Assembly (NCBI RefSeq): GCF_036850765.1
Contig: NC_089495.1
Span: forward strand, 26,504,875-26,568,874
Length of the DNA: 64,000 bases
From: Saccopteryx bilineata
Taxonomy: Eukaryota; Chordata; Mammalia; Chiroptera; Emballonuridae
Direction of reading: 5' to 3'
Position 1 is the stretch's first letter. Every line of letters begins with the position of its first letter. Made by a program: the position numbers and the translations under genes. The notes under the pieces are model-generated. The model worked only from the letters and a program-made list of their open reading frames with translations, ran no database searches and was not told the DNA's origin. This document shows positions 34,573 through 46,430 of the stretch, piece after piece.

Positions 34573-35603
34573 TTGACAATACAATTCTTAATTGAATTTA
34601 TTGGGATGACATTGGTCCACAAAACCATACAGGTTTCAAGTGCACACCTCAATAAAACACCATCTGCACACTGCATCGCATGGCTTCCACCCCAAGCAAA
34701 GTCTCTTTCCATTCCCATTTCCCCCACTTCGCCTGCCTACACCTTGTCCTCTGTGTCTATGTGTTATGTATGTACTTTTATTTTTGGCTAGTCTCTTCAT
34801 CTTCTTTCACTCAGTCCCCCCACATTCTTCCCCTCTGACAGTTGTCAGTCTTTTCCACATGACCTTGCCTCAGTTTCTATTTTGTTCATCAGTTTATGTA
34901 GTTCATTAGATTTCACATATAAGTGAGGTCATATGGTATTTGTCTTTCTCTGACTGGATTATTTCAGTTACCATAATACCCTCTAGGTTCATCCATGCTG
35001 TTGCAAAAGATAAGATTTCCTTCTTCTCTCTTTTTTTTTTTAACAGCTGCGTAGTATATTTTCCAATACATGCGATGAAGAGTTAATATGCAAAATTTAT
35101 AAAGAACTTATAAAACTCAACACCAGGAAGACAAACAATGTAATAAAAATTGAGCAAAGGACCTGAATATTCCAAAGAGGACATAGAGATGGCCAATAGA
35201 CATATAAAAAGATGCTCACCATCACTAATCATCAGAAAAATGCAAATTAAAACCACAGTAAGATATTACCTCACACCAGTCAGAATGATGCTCATTAACA
35301 AAACAGCAAACAACAAGTGCTGGCGAGGATATGGAGAAAAGGGAACCCTCCTGCACTGCTAGTGGGAATGCAGACTGGTGCAGCCACTGTGGAAAACAGT
35401 ATGGAATTTCCTCAAAAAATTAAAAACAGAATTGCTTTGTGACCCAGTGATCCCACTTCTGGAAATACATCCTAAGGGTCCCAAAACACTAATTCAGAAG
35501 AATATATGCACCCCTATGGTCATTGCAGCATTATTTGCCAAGATCTAGAAACAGCCCAAGTGCCCCTCAGTAGATGAGTGGATTGAAAAGCTGTAGTACA
35601 TTT
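34573..35603 (-). mobile_element. Twin-primed (5'-inverted) L1 insertion inside L2
   Basis: The left part (34585-35075) is the L1 3' UTR and ORF2 end in antisense: TTATTGGGATGACATTGGTC, ACAGGTTTCAAGTGCACACC, then CAGCTGCGTAGTATATTTTC. The right part (35080-35600) is L1 ORF2 in sense: ATGCAAAATTTATAAAGAAC, AAAAGATGCTCACCATCACT, GATCCCACTTCTGGAAATAC. In L1 coordinates the sense piece ends (GTAGTACATTTAGACAATG) just where the antisense piece begins, so the 5' half is flipped with little loss. This is the signature of twin priming. An imperfect TSD is visible: GACAATACAATTCTTA and GACAATGATACTATTTTTA. Frames are broken by stops. Confidence 0.88.
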
Positions 35604-35760
35604 AGACAATGATACTATTTTTAAATTGCCTTCTTACTTAAATGTTTTCCCCAACAAGCTGTGGCTTTCTTGAGGGCAAGGATGTTGACTTTTAATCTAT
35701 AACAAAAGACTTACAATGGGTATTCAAATATCGAATGAATGAATAGGTGTTTAAGCCAGT

Positions 35761-36569
35761 ATGATATGACTCAGGCTGTGCTTGAGAAAAATTAGTCTAG
35801 CAGCAGTGAGAATGGACTATGAGAGAAAGAACAATACTGAATAACAGGGGACCAGGAAAAGGCAAGGATGGCCAAATCACCGACATATTAGTCTTACCAC
35901 TAACTAACAATTACTAGTGTCACTATACAGACTCTCTCTGAAAGAACTCTTTACTTTTAAGGCTACAACTAATACTTATAACTAGATCATTCCCAAATCA
36001 ATATTTTTGGTTCTGATCTATCTTTTAAATTTCAGTGAGGACTGAAAAGGGGTAGAAATAAGGGATTTAGATTCAGAAAGGTCTGAGTTCTTATTTTGAC
36101 TTTGACATTCAACATTACTTTTATTCTGGTCTTAACTAAAGTATTCAAAACCTCAGACATTGGCTGTGAGACAATAATTCTTATCATGGTTAATTATAAA
36201 ATATAAACTAAGATTTACACTAGGATGATGCTAGGATCTGGTAGATTTTCAATAATAGTAGTCATTTGCATTTGTTTACAGGGGTGTGACAACTATATAT
36301 AGCACAAGTGTATAATTTAAGGTTTGGTTTACCATATTTTTCTCATAGCTGATGCTTCTTATCTATTTTTCTTTTTAGAAAAATGGTAATTGTAGCACTA
36401 TGTCTTATATGCCATAAATCTAGTGGTCATCTAAGATCTCCCCTCATCTCTCAATTGATTACATGCTAATAGTAACTAAACCTTTTTGTACTAACTCCTT
36501 AATATTTTTTGAGTACCTCCAATATTCCATTAATACTATCTTTATTCAGACGCATATTTTTTCCGAATA
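35761..36569. other. Unique DNA with a MIR fragment
   Basis: A sense MIR-like stretch lies at about 36060-36270: GATTTAGATTCAGAAAGGTC, TGAGTTCTTATTTTGACTTT, AACCTCAGACATTGGCTGTG. The rest is not recognised. Confidence 0.5.
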
Positions 36570-36910
36570 GTGTCCCTATGTCCAGTTTCAGCTTGTCCTT
36601 CCAATCTTAGAGTCCCAAGAGTGATCCTTCTAAAGTGCAAATGTAATCATGGTAGCTACTTGCTTGAAACACTTTGTATTCCTTTTATAAAATAGAGGTC
36701 AAACTCTGTAGTCCAACCCAAAAGCTTAAGTACTTGGTTTTCTCTCCAGTCTCATCTTCAGGATTTTCCTTACTACACACTGTACTCAAATCATGATCTC
36801 TTCCATTCCCCAGATGTTGTCATAGTTTTTTTGGAATCTATGCTTTTATAAAACTGCATTCTTCTTCTCTTGATGAACTCTTCCTTTTTCAAGACTGGCA
36901 TAGGTATATG
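36570..36910 (+). mobile_element. L2 LINE fragment, sense
   Basis: Contains AGAGTGATCCTTCTAAAGTG, AGAGGTCAAACTCTGTAGTC and CTACACACTGTACTCAAATC, matching the order and wording of the L2 3' region. Diverged. Confidence 0.6.
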
Positions 36911-36971
36911 TTTGGGGGACAATTTCTGAATCTGCTATTAAAAGTGCATTAATTTCCTCAAAGTATACAAT

Positions 36972-37300
36972 AAAATGTATGTTATATTGCTCCCACGTTA
37001 AAGTAAATACTCAACTGGCATCTATGCGGAAGCTTATTTATAGCTTATAAATTGCTTGGTACTGAGAGTTACAATGATGAACAAGACACATGTGGCCTCC
37101 ATCCTCAAAACATGCCATGAAGAGTGAGTTAAAATGCGTTATTTTATTGTGTGTAGACCTCCCCCATGGTTAAGTAGACATGTAACTGAAATGTATGCAG
37201 AAAATTTTATATGACTCATGAAGTAACAGGTCCTGGAGCTACACTGGTGACCAAGACACACATGGTCTCCTCATCAGTGCAGTTACATTTTGGTTGATAA
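36972..37300. repeat. Diverged tandem duplication, two units of about 160 bp
   Basis: Unit 1 (36972-37130) and unit 2 (37131-37300) share a long ordered series of matches: CTCCCACGTTAA with CTCCCCCATGGTTAA; CAACTGGCATCTATGCGGAA with TAACTGAAATGTATGCAGAA; GTTACAATGATGAACAAGAC with GCTACACTGGTGACCAAGAC; ACACATGTGGCCTCC with ACACACATGGTCTCC. Part of each unit resembles antisense L2 text ('gtgaacaagacagacatggtc'). An old local duplication, or two independent L2 pieces, could explain it. Confidence 0.75.
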
Positions 37301-38184
37301 AAGAAGTTTCAGCTAAATAAGCAGAACTAAACTTCCATTTAAATGAAGGCAGATAAAGTATTTCCAGATGGTTTTAATTTCTTCCTTGTAGTGGAATGGA
37401 ATTGTGATAATCCTTATTGTGCTCCAGATAACAAGCTAGAAGAAAGATATTTGCTGTCCCAGTGCCAGACTCTGAAGGGAGACAGGTGAAGTACATCGTC
37501 TTCTGGGTAATATCAGGATAAACACTGAACACACTATGCAGCTAGATGGTAGCATTCCAACCAGAAGTCTGCTTCAAGTTTATCCTAGACTTGCAGAATC
37601 CCATTTTTGCATCTTTAACTCAATTAAGTATTAGTTCAGTGAAGATTATTAGGCAATCCAAGCAAAACAAACAAACAAACAAACAAAAAAACACACAAAA
37701 AAAAACAAACCCCAAAACAAAAAATAAAAAAATAAAACAAAAACAAGAAAAGCAGGTTGTCAGTTCATTTTCCAGGATAGTGTGTACATCCTCTCACCAA
37801 GTGAGGAAATAAGTAACTCATCATAAGCTATTTGGAAAAACAGAAAAACTTACAATTCCAATAAATAATAAAATCACTTCCCAAGGGTTTTTGAGCCTTA
37901 AATTTATCTGTTTTGAAATATAAGTTCTTTTAGGGAAAATATTATATTATGTGTACTACCAGGAATAATATATGCTTTTAAATATTTTAGAAATCCCCAA
38001 AATTAATTGTCAAGTAGAGGGGCTCATCAGTTATTATTTCAACATGAATCAGCCACTATGCAGTAGTGCCCGTGTGTGGTTGAAACACTTAGCCTCAGAG
38101 ATAAACTGAATCAGATAAATCAGAAGCTGCTCCTTCTTTGGCAAAGCTATTCTTCAGGTACTTTATCAAGTTTTCTCTATGGGA
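37301..38184. other. Unique DNA with an A-rich (AAAC)n stretch
   Basis: The A-rich low-complexity run lies at 37666-37748 (CAAACAAACAAACAAAC and derivatives) and produces a Lys/Asn/Thr frame. Nothing else recognised. Confidence 0.5.
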
Positions 38185-38335
38185 ATATGTATTTCTCAAC
38201 TGTGGCTGCATATTAGAATTACATGCAGAATTTATTTAAAATAATACCAATGGTCTGGTCTCACTGCTAGAGAATCCAGAGTGTGGAGCTCAGACATTCT
38301 GTGGTATGCCAGGGTTGAAACATTGTTCTATGGAG
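38185..38335 (+). mobile_element. hAT-type non-autonomous DNA transposon
   Basis: Reads TATTTCTCAACTGTGGCTGC, ATATTAGAATTACATGCAGA, ATTTATTTAAAATAATACCA and ends with GCCAGGGTTGAAACATTGTT. This is the arrangement of the MER-type elements whose ends are 'CTCAACCCTGGCTGCACATT' and its complement. Confidence 0.8.
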
Positions 38336-38664
38336 TATTACTTAAACATGTTCTTTTAGGTGAAATGTATTATTTTTATATACGAAGAACTCATAGTGAA
38401 GTAAAGGTCATGTTTCCAGACCTGTGCTAATCTGGCTCAGTGTTTCACTTCCTTGTGGCATTAAATGACTGCTTGAGTCCATGTGGCAATTTCGCCTCAA
38501 TAGATAGTAGTAAGCCTTAAAATTAGGATTATGCAGGGAAAGTTCTGTTACAGCTGTTAAAATTTATAGATTAATTGCTATCTTCTATTAACCTAGAATT
38601 TCTTTTAAAATTTAGATTCTAAGGATTCATAGAAACTTCTTTTCTAATTTTTTTTATTAATTAG

Positions 38665-38836
38665 ACATGGAGAGAGAGAGAGAGGGAGGGAAAAGCTGCA
38701 TCTACTTGCATTCCACCTATTCCATTTAGTTGTGTGCTCATTGACTTCTTATTGTGTGTGCCCTGATTGGGGATTGAACCTGCAACCTCCGCATGCTAGA
38801 ATGATGCTTTATCCACTGAGTTACCTAGCCAGAGCC
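38665..38836 (-). mobile_element. Bat SINE family D, antisense
   Basis: The minus strand begins GCTCTGGCTAGGTAACTCAG with A box, then GGTTGCAGGTTCAATCCCCA as B box, TCAGGGCACACACAATAAG, and a CT-rich tail corresponding to the GAGAGA run at 38671-38686. Diverged. Confidence 0.88.
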
Positions 38837-39015
38837 TCCTTCTTCCTTTTAGGTTGATACAATGTGAGGATTAAATATAGAAATACATGTGAAACACTCA
38901 GCACATATGGCACACAGTAACTTACAATATATGTTAGTTGTTACAAACATAATATCTTCTTGAATCTATTTATAAGCGTTCATGAACTAGCCACAAAAGA
39001 AGAATATCTTATTAG
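38837..39015. other. Short unique spacer
   Basis: Contains an L2/MIR-like trace (GAAACACTCAGCACATATGG). Otherwise nothing. Confidence 0.4.
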
Positions 39016-39412
39016 TGTTATTTGCTGAACTGTGTCTTCTCTCAAATTCATATGACGAAGTCCTAATTCCCTGTGTCTCAGAATGCAACTATATTTTGGG
39101 AGAGAAGGTTTTTAAGTCAATAACTAAGTTACAGTGATGTCATGAGGGTAGTCCCTAATCCAATATGACTGTTGTCCTTAGAGGAGGAAGGAATTTGGAT
39201 ACACACGTGTACAAAGAAAAGACGATATGAAGACATGGGGAAAAGACAGACATCTATAGGTCATAGAGAGGGAGAGGCCTCAGAAGAAACCAACCCTGCT
39301 AACAATTTTGATCTTAGACTTTTAGTCTCTGAAACTATGGGAAGATCAATTTCTGTTGTTTAAGCCACACAGTCTGTGGAACTTGGTGACATTTGCCTGA
39401 GCAAACAAATAT
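39016..39412 (+). mobile_element. MLT1-type MaLR solo LTR, sense
   Basis: Begins TGTTATTTGCTGAACTGTGT. The LTR text follows in order: CAAATTCATATGACGAAGTC, CTAATTCCCTGTGTCTCAGA, GTGATGTCATGAGGGTAGTC, CTTAGAGGAGGAAGGAATTT, GAAGACATGGGGAAAAGACA, TTTGATCTTAGACTTTTAGT, AATTTCTGTTGTTTAAGCCA and CACAGTCTGTGGAACTTGG. The polyadenylation region has mutated. No second LTR. The 63-codon frame within it is not a gene. Confidence 0.87.
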
Positions 39413-40059
39413 AATTTGTTACTCCAAAAATTATTCTCACAGACATTTGCTGGTATCCTTCACAACATTCTTTTTTGAGGTTCTTTTTCAATAAGAGTAC
39501 CCTAGTTTACTGTTTGAGAATCAACCATTTCTCCATCCTTAGCTAAGTTGCTTGGCCTGATTTATCTCTCTACTCTAGAAATAGTCTTTGGGTCATGCAA
39601 TCACAGTACTTCATTCTGTATATTGGGATGGCATTTAAAATGACCAGAGCTAGTGACATGCAGTGAGATATTTATAAATCTTCTAGGTTAGAAAATTTCC
39701 TTCGGGGTTCTAAAGAAAGACATTGTTTTTTTCTACTGGACCCGCCCAGGGAATGGTGGAGCTCTGGGAACTCCTGGCAATTCTTGCATTAACATGAAGG
39801 AGAGTTAGATGGAGGATATGGCTGCAGGCTTATCCAGGAAACTGAATCTTAGTTACACATTTTAAACCCTCAATAATGTTTTATCTGATTGGATAACCTC
39901 TGGACCATTCTCTCTATTAAACAAATAAATAGCCCTTAATGGTTAAGCCAGGTTGAATTGTGCTTTATTTATGTAGAGATAAAGTGTCCCATATAGTACA
40001 TAATGTTAATTATGAGGTTCTATCTAGACCATACTCTCACATAATCAATGGCCATGTTG
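39413..40059. other. Unique DNA, no gene seen
   Basis: No repeat family or frame recognised. Confidence 0.35.
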
Positions 40060-40440
40060 CCACATTATAATTGTACAAAATCCAAGGTCCTTACTATGGT
40101 CCACAAAGTCCTGCACTGCTTGCAGTCTTGTCTACCTCTCTGATTCCATTTCCTATAATTCTCAGCCAGGTCCCTTCTGCTACAGACACACTGGCCTTCC
40201 TAATACGGTAATGTTAAATTCCACCTCAGGACCTTCATAAATGCTTCTTCATCTTCCCGGACACTCTTTCGTGAGATCTTCTTCCTATGGTCTGCTTGTT
40301 CCTTATTTCCTCACTCCATTCAAAGTCTCCACCATGAGATCCAGGATTGTGTTCATTTCATTTACTATTCTATACCAAACATTTAGAACCCTGTCTGACA
40401 CGTAGTAAGCACTCAATAATGTGTTTCAAATGAATGAGTG
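40060..40440 (+). mobile_element. L2 LINE 3' end, sense, fairly complete
   Basis: Consecutive L2 landmarks: CACAAAGTCCTGCACTGCTT, CTACCTCTCTGATTCCATTT, CAGACACACTGGCCTTCCTA, CACCTCAGGACCTTCATAAA, CCCTGTCTGACACGTAGTAA and GCACTCAATAATGTGTTTCA. The 3' end is AATGAATGAG. Confidence 0.9.
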
Positions 40441-41199
40441 ATTTAAAGAATAAAACATGCCCGAAAGAGTTTCTACCTGATGGTAGCTAATTGTGTTGTC
40501 CCATTATGATTATGAAGACCTGTCAGACATGTTCCAACTACAGACATAAAGTTGGTTAAATATATATATATATATTTGGTATATGGTTCCAATTGCAGGA
40601 AGTTGAAACCACTTTAACTTTTTTTAAGCAGAGTGGATTTAATATGGGAAATTAGGAGCAGTGCTTACAGCGTCGTCAGAGGGTTTAAGGAGTGGAATCT
40701 GGCCAGCCTCGCCAGTAATGCCTCCTGAGCACACCTGCACAGTTAGTTCACCATTGGAGTAGCTGCTTCTGTCATAATCTGTTTCCCACATTTAAACCAA
40801 GAGTGATGTTTTTAGGACAAAGTCCAAATGTTAAGGTAGGCAGGTAGCTAGATAATGATGGGGAAAGAAAGCAAAAGCAGTTGGACATATTTTATAAAAC
40901 TTGAAAACTGCTTCAGTAGAAGCTTCAGCATCCCATTTAGCTTAATTTGCTAGAAAGCTAAACTATTCATAGGCTAATTAGCCATTGTGCCCTCAGAGTC
41001 CACTGTACCATTCAGCGCTGGGGATCTGAGCCTGGTAAGAAAGGAACAGGTTTTTTCCAGCCTGTCAGTGTAAGACCAGTTCATATCCAGACTATGGGGG
41101 AAGGTGCCTCTATGCTTCCAGTTTAAGACAAGTGTAGTGAAAGCCAGAATGGCTGCCATAGATGCCTGTCAGTCTAGTTTAAAAGAGGACCTGATCTGA
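40441..41199. other. Unique DNA, no gene seen
   Basis: Includes a TA run at 40560-40576. The antisense frame at 40974-41159 has no recognisable domain. Confidence 0.4.
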
Positions 41200-41830
41200 T
41201 TGGTTAGTGGGAGGAAAGAGCACAAACCCCATGAAATTTTAAATTAATTTTAATTTAATTTAATTAGTTTAAGGAAAGCTAATCTTTCCCAGCACAAAAC
41301 TATAAACACGGCCTTAGCACAGCTCTCTCTCTTTTCCTGCTGGGACACAAACTTGTCCCATTCTTTCGTTTGTGGGGTCTCCAAGCAGCAGCCATGCTGG
41401 GTGGGCTGGCAGCGGGACAATCTCCCAGGAACAGGCTTTGAGCAGCACCTGGACTGGACTGAGCTTTGATATGGGCTTAACCATGGCTCAGAATATGTGG
41501 ACTTTGGTTTTTATACTGGGCTTAATGAAAACAAGAATGGACTTTTCCTTGGCAAGACATTAACTACCTATGAGCAACCTTCTACTTCAACTTTGATTAA
41601 ATCTTACTCCAAAAACCTGAGCTTCTCCAAGAGCAGGTCATTTGAAATTCTTTTTTCTTGACATCACAACTGAACCACATCAGCACCGACATCAGAACCA
41701 ATATCACAAAGAATTCAATTGATTTCCTTTGCTTTTTTGTGCAAAGAACAAAATTCCAAATGTAGACTTAAAGGCCTTGCTTAAGCGAGGATTTCACCTT
41801 TACTATAAAATTACCTTGTAGCGTCTCCTC
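41200..41830. other. Unclassified block, possibly an unnamed LTR-like repeat
   Basis: The block has an ATTGGTTAGTGGGAGGAAAG start (CCAAT-like in reverse), an AATT-rich palindromic stretch (41238-41274), a TATA-like ACTATAAAC (41299-41307) and a GC-richer part with GGGACACAAACTTGTCCC (an 18-bp near-palindrome). It also contains the frame at 41372. The order of CCAAT-like, TATA-like and pyrimidine-rich parts recalls an LTR, but I cannot match a family and found no TSD. It might also be unique DNA. Confidence 0.25.
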
Positions 41831-42129
41831 TGGTTTCCTGCACCTTGGGCACGTTGCCTTCTGTCAGTCTCTTCTCCTTTTCCTCATGCCACAGTGCCTG
41901 CCAAATTGTGGTAGATAAGATATATCGTCTTGGACAGCATCCAGCTTATTCCATTTAAGTAATTAATTTATTTATTTGTGTGTATGTAGGTATATATTTT
42001 GATTACAGATGCTGGAAAGACATCTTTCATTCCTTTTACTGGTACACTAGTATCTAGGTTTTATGAGATGACTTTGGGTTTCAGCAATTAGATATTTTTA
42101 TATGAGAAGAGCATATGTACATGGCCAAT

Positions 42130-42610
42130 GTGGTAGATAATACCAAGTATTTTCCTCAGAGATTGTATAAAATCCACTCCCATCAGCAGTGAACAAGAAG
42201 TTTAGTTCTCCCTATTTTCAGCAACACTTGCTATTAGAATTTGTGAGGTAGTATCTCCTATTGTTTTTAAATGAGCAATTCTGTATTTATTAATGGAGTT
42301 GAGCGTTTTTCAAATATGTAATGGTAACTTTAATATCCACTCTCGTGAATGTCTGTTTTAGTTTTTTGCTCTTTTTTTTACGATTGCATTGTCTATTTTT
42401 TTTTCATATTGGTTTGCAGATGTTCTTTTTATATTCTGGAGAGAAGACAGAACGCTTTCATATGCATTTCCATATAGGTTTTAAAATTAGCTTGTCCAGA
42501 TGAAGAACAGCAACATCTCAGAATGTTTTATTTCGATTGTGATTGCATTGAACCTATAGATCAAAAGGGAGAGACGTGACATCTTTATAAGCGAGTTATC
42601 CATGGTCCTT
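42130..42610 (-). mobile_element. Old L1 ORF2 fragment, antisense
   Basis: In reverse L1 wording: TCCACTCCCATCAGCAGTGA, TTCAGCAACACTTGCTATTA, TGAGGTAGTATCTCCTATTG. After an internal loss come GATTGTGATTGCATTGAACC and ATAGATCAAAAGGGAGAGAC. Non-coding now. Confidence 0.82.
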
Positions 42611-43794
42611 TGACGTTTAGTGTTTCACAAGAGAGTCATCTGTGAAGAGAGGCGTAATGAGGAACACACGATGGCACTGCTTCTCTCCGAGCCAAACTGG
42701 GGCAGAGGCTGATGGCAGGAGAGTATTGGATGCATTTTGTTTTTTGTCTTCCTGTGTGTTAACCAATCTCCAGGGTAAGAATAGAGCCCATTGTTGGTAG
42801 AAATTGCTTCACCTCCTCTTCAAAGAAGAGGCTATAATGTCATTGCCCCATTCTCTTTTTCACTAATATACAAAGAAATCACTCTAAGAATATGTTCCAC
42901 AGATCTAATGAGAAAAGCAAAAGTCATTTAGTCACCTGAACTAGATGTAATGTATTTTTAAAAAGGCTACCTACTATTTTTCTACTGCCAACTGCTCTTG
43001 CATCATTTCGTTTTAACATCTCTCAATTTAAAGAGCCAACTTGATCTACTTTTATAGTCATAAAATTCTTTGTTTTTTTTCCATATTCGTAAATCTCTGC
43101 ATTTTTTATGACCATCTGTTCCTTTTCTGTTTCCCAGGATACAGAGTAGTATTCAATCCCAGATCCTCTTATTTTTTTTTTCCTCTTTCCTTTTATTCAA
43201 GCAAATTTAGTTAAAAAGAAATTCTAATGTCCTGGAACATTCCACGACATAATAGCATTTCATCTGAAGTGATAGTCACTTATTTCTCTTACCTACCAGT
43301 AAGATATTCTTCCCTATCTTCCAATGTCCCAGTTCTCATTAAAATAGCATCAGATTTCACTCATGTTGGTGTAACAATTTCTGTCAATCTTTCTTCAGTA
43401 ATTATCTTAATTCCCCAGAAAGCTCTTTTATCCTAAAGGTTCAGAGACCCATTCTGTGAAAATAATTGTGATTTCTGTTTAAGCTTTCATGTTGTTTTGT
43501 TCACAGTTTTTCGGGTGACTATTAGAAGGATATTACAGCCAGACAGACGATCATAAGATTAAGACAGGGTCTGAGCAGACACTCTCAAAGCATTTCTATT
43601 TTTTCACTTCTAAGACATACTGCCCAAATGTTCCACTATTTTATTCTACTCACAAATTCCCTGGAACAGGCCCCTCTTCGCTCTCTTTAAAAATCTGTGG
43701 TTTTCAAGCAAGTAATCAATTATTGAATCTTTATCAAAAAAGCCTAAGTGCCAAGCACTTAGATAGGAAGCTGCATAATACTGCCATTAAACTT
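42611..43794. other. Unique DNA, no gene seen
   Basis: Several T-rich runs. The 69-codon frame at 43227 lacks any protein signal. No repeat recognised with confidence. Confidence 0.4.
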
Positions 43795-44270
43795 GAGTGT
43801 TTTGAAGTTAGAAAATTTGGGTTCTAATCTCATTCTACCACCTGATTGTGTGTACGTATCTTCATCAGGACTGTTAATAGACACTGATGGAGCAAACCAC
43901 CTTAAAATTTCAGTGACTTAACACAATAAGAGTGTATCTGTTTCTAGAGCTCATAACATCCAGCTCTGATGTTCCTGACTCAGTGGCTTTTCTGGATGGC
44001 AACACTTCTGGTGGTGACTGAGGGACCCATGCTCCTTCCATTTAGTGACTTCTGGCATTCCTTAGTGCTCTGCTGAATAGCTACCTTCATCTAACTGATG
44101 ACTGTGTAGGGAACCATTAAACATTGCACAGAAAACTGGGAGGAAGGGCAAGGTAAGAACACTATTTCCATTCACATTCCACTGGACACAACCAGAAATA
44201 AGGCCCAAGCTCTACACAAGGATCCTTGGGCTTGAAATCTATGTTCTGAGGAGAAAATTAAATGGTTGAC
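43795..44270 (+). mobile_element. MIR fragment followed by an ancient MER-like repeat
   Basis: 43795-43865 reads like sense MIR (TTTGGGTTCTAATCTCATTC, TACCACCTGATTGTGTG). From 43880 a different text follows, CAAACCACCTTAAAATTTCA, GTGACTTAACACAATAAGAG and CTAGAGCTCATAACATCCAG. This resembles a known mammal-wide repeat ('accaccccaaaacttagtggcttaaaac') whose name I do not assert. Confidence 0.5.
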
Positions 44271-45639
44271 ATTGAAAAGTTCCTTTATTCAAGTTTCTTC
44301 AAACATAAGATGGAACTAATAGCAGTACTTACTTCATAACTTGTGAGTATTCTTGAACATAAGAAGTGTGTGATAAATGCTAGTTATTATTATACTTGAA
44401 AGGGTAGCACTATGCCTTTTTATACCAAACTTCATTTGCAGTAATATCAAAAGCTCTTGAAATATTGGGAGACCTAGAAACTGAAAGGGGCCTGTGAACA
44501 CAATGTGCCCTTTACAGCCACAGAGAATAAGGAAAGGACGCCACAGCTGCCAACTCAACAAAGGGGTTCTACAGATTGTCACCAGACTGATCCAAAGAAA
44601 CAGACTTTTAGTATTGGATCACATCCATTCAAGCTAAAACAAAAAGCGCTTGTAACTTGATATCCTAGATTTCCGAGAGATCGGTTCAGGGAAGAGCAGC
44701 ACTGTGAACACCTTGAAATTGTACGTAAGTGAATGTATGCGATTTTAAATACATTTTGTCCTGAGGAGAAAGTCTTTAGTTTCATTACTTTTTAAAAGGG
44801 TTCTGTGTCTTTTAAAAATTAAGACACAATTGGTCTTGAAGGAGAAACCAGTGTCTAAAATGTATGTGCCGTGGTTGGAATTCAGTTAGTGACGCAGGGC
44901 CTCCATTCTGACGGGGGTAGAGGGAGGAGACCTGGCTAAAACTGAAGGGAGAACCTCGGCCAGTTTGCTCCTCTGTCCTCCCCACTGTGCTGGAAACTAC
45001 ACCTGTGGAGCTGGGGATGTCTTCATTCTGCACTTGTCAAAGGGGGCTTTTCCTGACATTGCTTACAAGGGGCACTACCTTTCCAGAGGACTAAGTTTTG
45101 TCGTCGATTTTATCTTTTAAGAATTTGCACCAGTGACCTTTACATGTTGCGACTCCTTTGGAGTCCATTTTCTCTAATTGAGTTCTATTGACTAGATGCT
45201 ATCACAGCCTCTGCTCATCTCACAGACATGGTGGACTCTCTTCTGATGCCACACTCTCGGCTCCACTGCTAAATGCACTTGCTTTTTTTCATTAGTGGAG
45301 AACACCTCCGGTCCTCTACCAGCTAGCTTGCCGCTCTTCACGCCAGTGCGCCTCTTACAGTGATGTTGCCTCCTGTGGATGTTTGCAGACTTAGGGCGGA
45401 CACTGACTTTATATGTTGTAAGAATTTTGCTGAATCCAGGGTTCACATCAGCTTTAGATTCTTTTGGTTGTATAGTCAATGTTATTGAAATAGGTAAAAT
45501 CCCATTTTTCAGTAATCAATAGAAGATAAATATAAATCTGTAATTTTAACTGGATTATAAAAATGTATAAGTGACAGCTTTGTAGATATATCTATGAACA
45601 GAAAGGCAAAATGTCTTAACCAAAAGAAGGCTGATCCCC
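44271..45639. other. Unique, GC-richer DNA with two unassigned antisense frames
   Basis: 44400-45480 is unusually rich in CpG for the window (for example GACGCAGGGCC, GTCGTCGATTT, CGCCAGTGCGCC). Antisense frames at 45192-45479 (95 codons, starting MTIQPKESKADVNPG) and 44812-45033 (73 codons) have no domain I recognise and no clear splice sites. A decayed processed pseudogene or conserved non-coding DNA are both possible. Confidence 0.35.
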
Positions 45640-46430
45640 AAATACCCATTCTCATCTATCTTGCTTGTATCTCTTGTCTACCCTCTTCCCACCCCAAGCT
45701 CATCTCAGCAAATACCACCATAATTTATTCACGTGTTGAAGCTGGAAACCTGGGGTCATCCTTAATTGTTTCATCCCCCCCCCCCCCGCTCCAACAACCA
45801 ACCATAGCCATTAACAAGTTCTTTTATTTCTGTATTCAAAATATATTTCAAATCTGTCCACATTTACAGTACCATCTCCTTTTCCACACCATGATATTTC
45901 TGCAAATGCCTGGTTCTCCTGTTTCCTTTTGTTATTTACCTCCTGAATCCATACTTCATGCCAAGGCAAAAGTAATCTTGTTCAAATGCAAATTAGAGGG
46001 TGGAATCTAAACTCGTTATGTTGGTCTGAAGATCCCTGACCATCTTCTGTCTCATCCTTTGCAGCACACTAAGTTTAGAGCTTAGCTCTCTAAACTTTTT
46101 TCTATTTCTGGAACATGGTAGGTCAAATCTCACATTAGGGCCTTTGGATGTGCTATTCTAGCTACCCGAGATATTTTCTACCGTTATTTTCTTACAGCTT
46201 GTTTCTTTTCCTACTCATGTCTCTCTTGGCTCTTCTCAGACATGCTTTTCTTGACCTCCCCAAGGACAGTCCTTGTTTTCCTTATGTTACATATTTTCTG
46301 TTATGTATTTCCCTTTTATCACTTACTACAAGCTGACATTTTTTTACATTTTTTTTTATTTTTCTTTTGCCCATTATCACACTAGAACATACATTCTTTG
46401 TGTCTAGTGAACATGATTGTCTTGTTAACC
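45640..46430 (+). mobile_element. L2 LINE fragment, sense
   Basis: L2-like text at moderate divergence: ACCTGGGGTCATCCTTAATT, TGTCCACATTTACAGTACCA, TCTGAAGATCCCTGACCATC, CTTTGGATGTGCTATTCTAG, CACTAGAACATACATTCTTT. Includes a C13 run at 45775-45787. The 138-codon frame crossing it at 45594-46010 is chance. Confidence 0.65.

Noticed and set aside
45594..46010. 138-codon frame, the second longest open frame in the window
   Set aside because: It runs through an L2 fragment and a C13 run.
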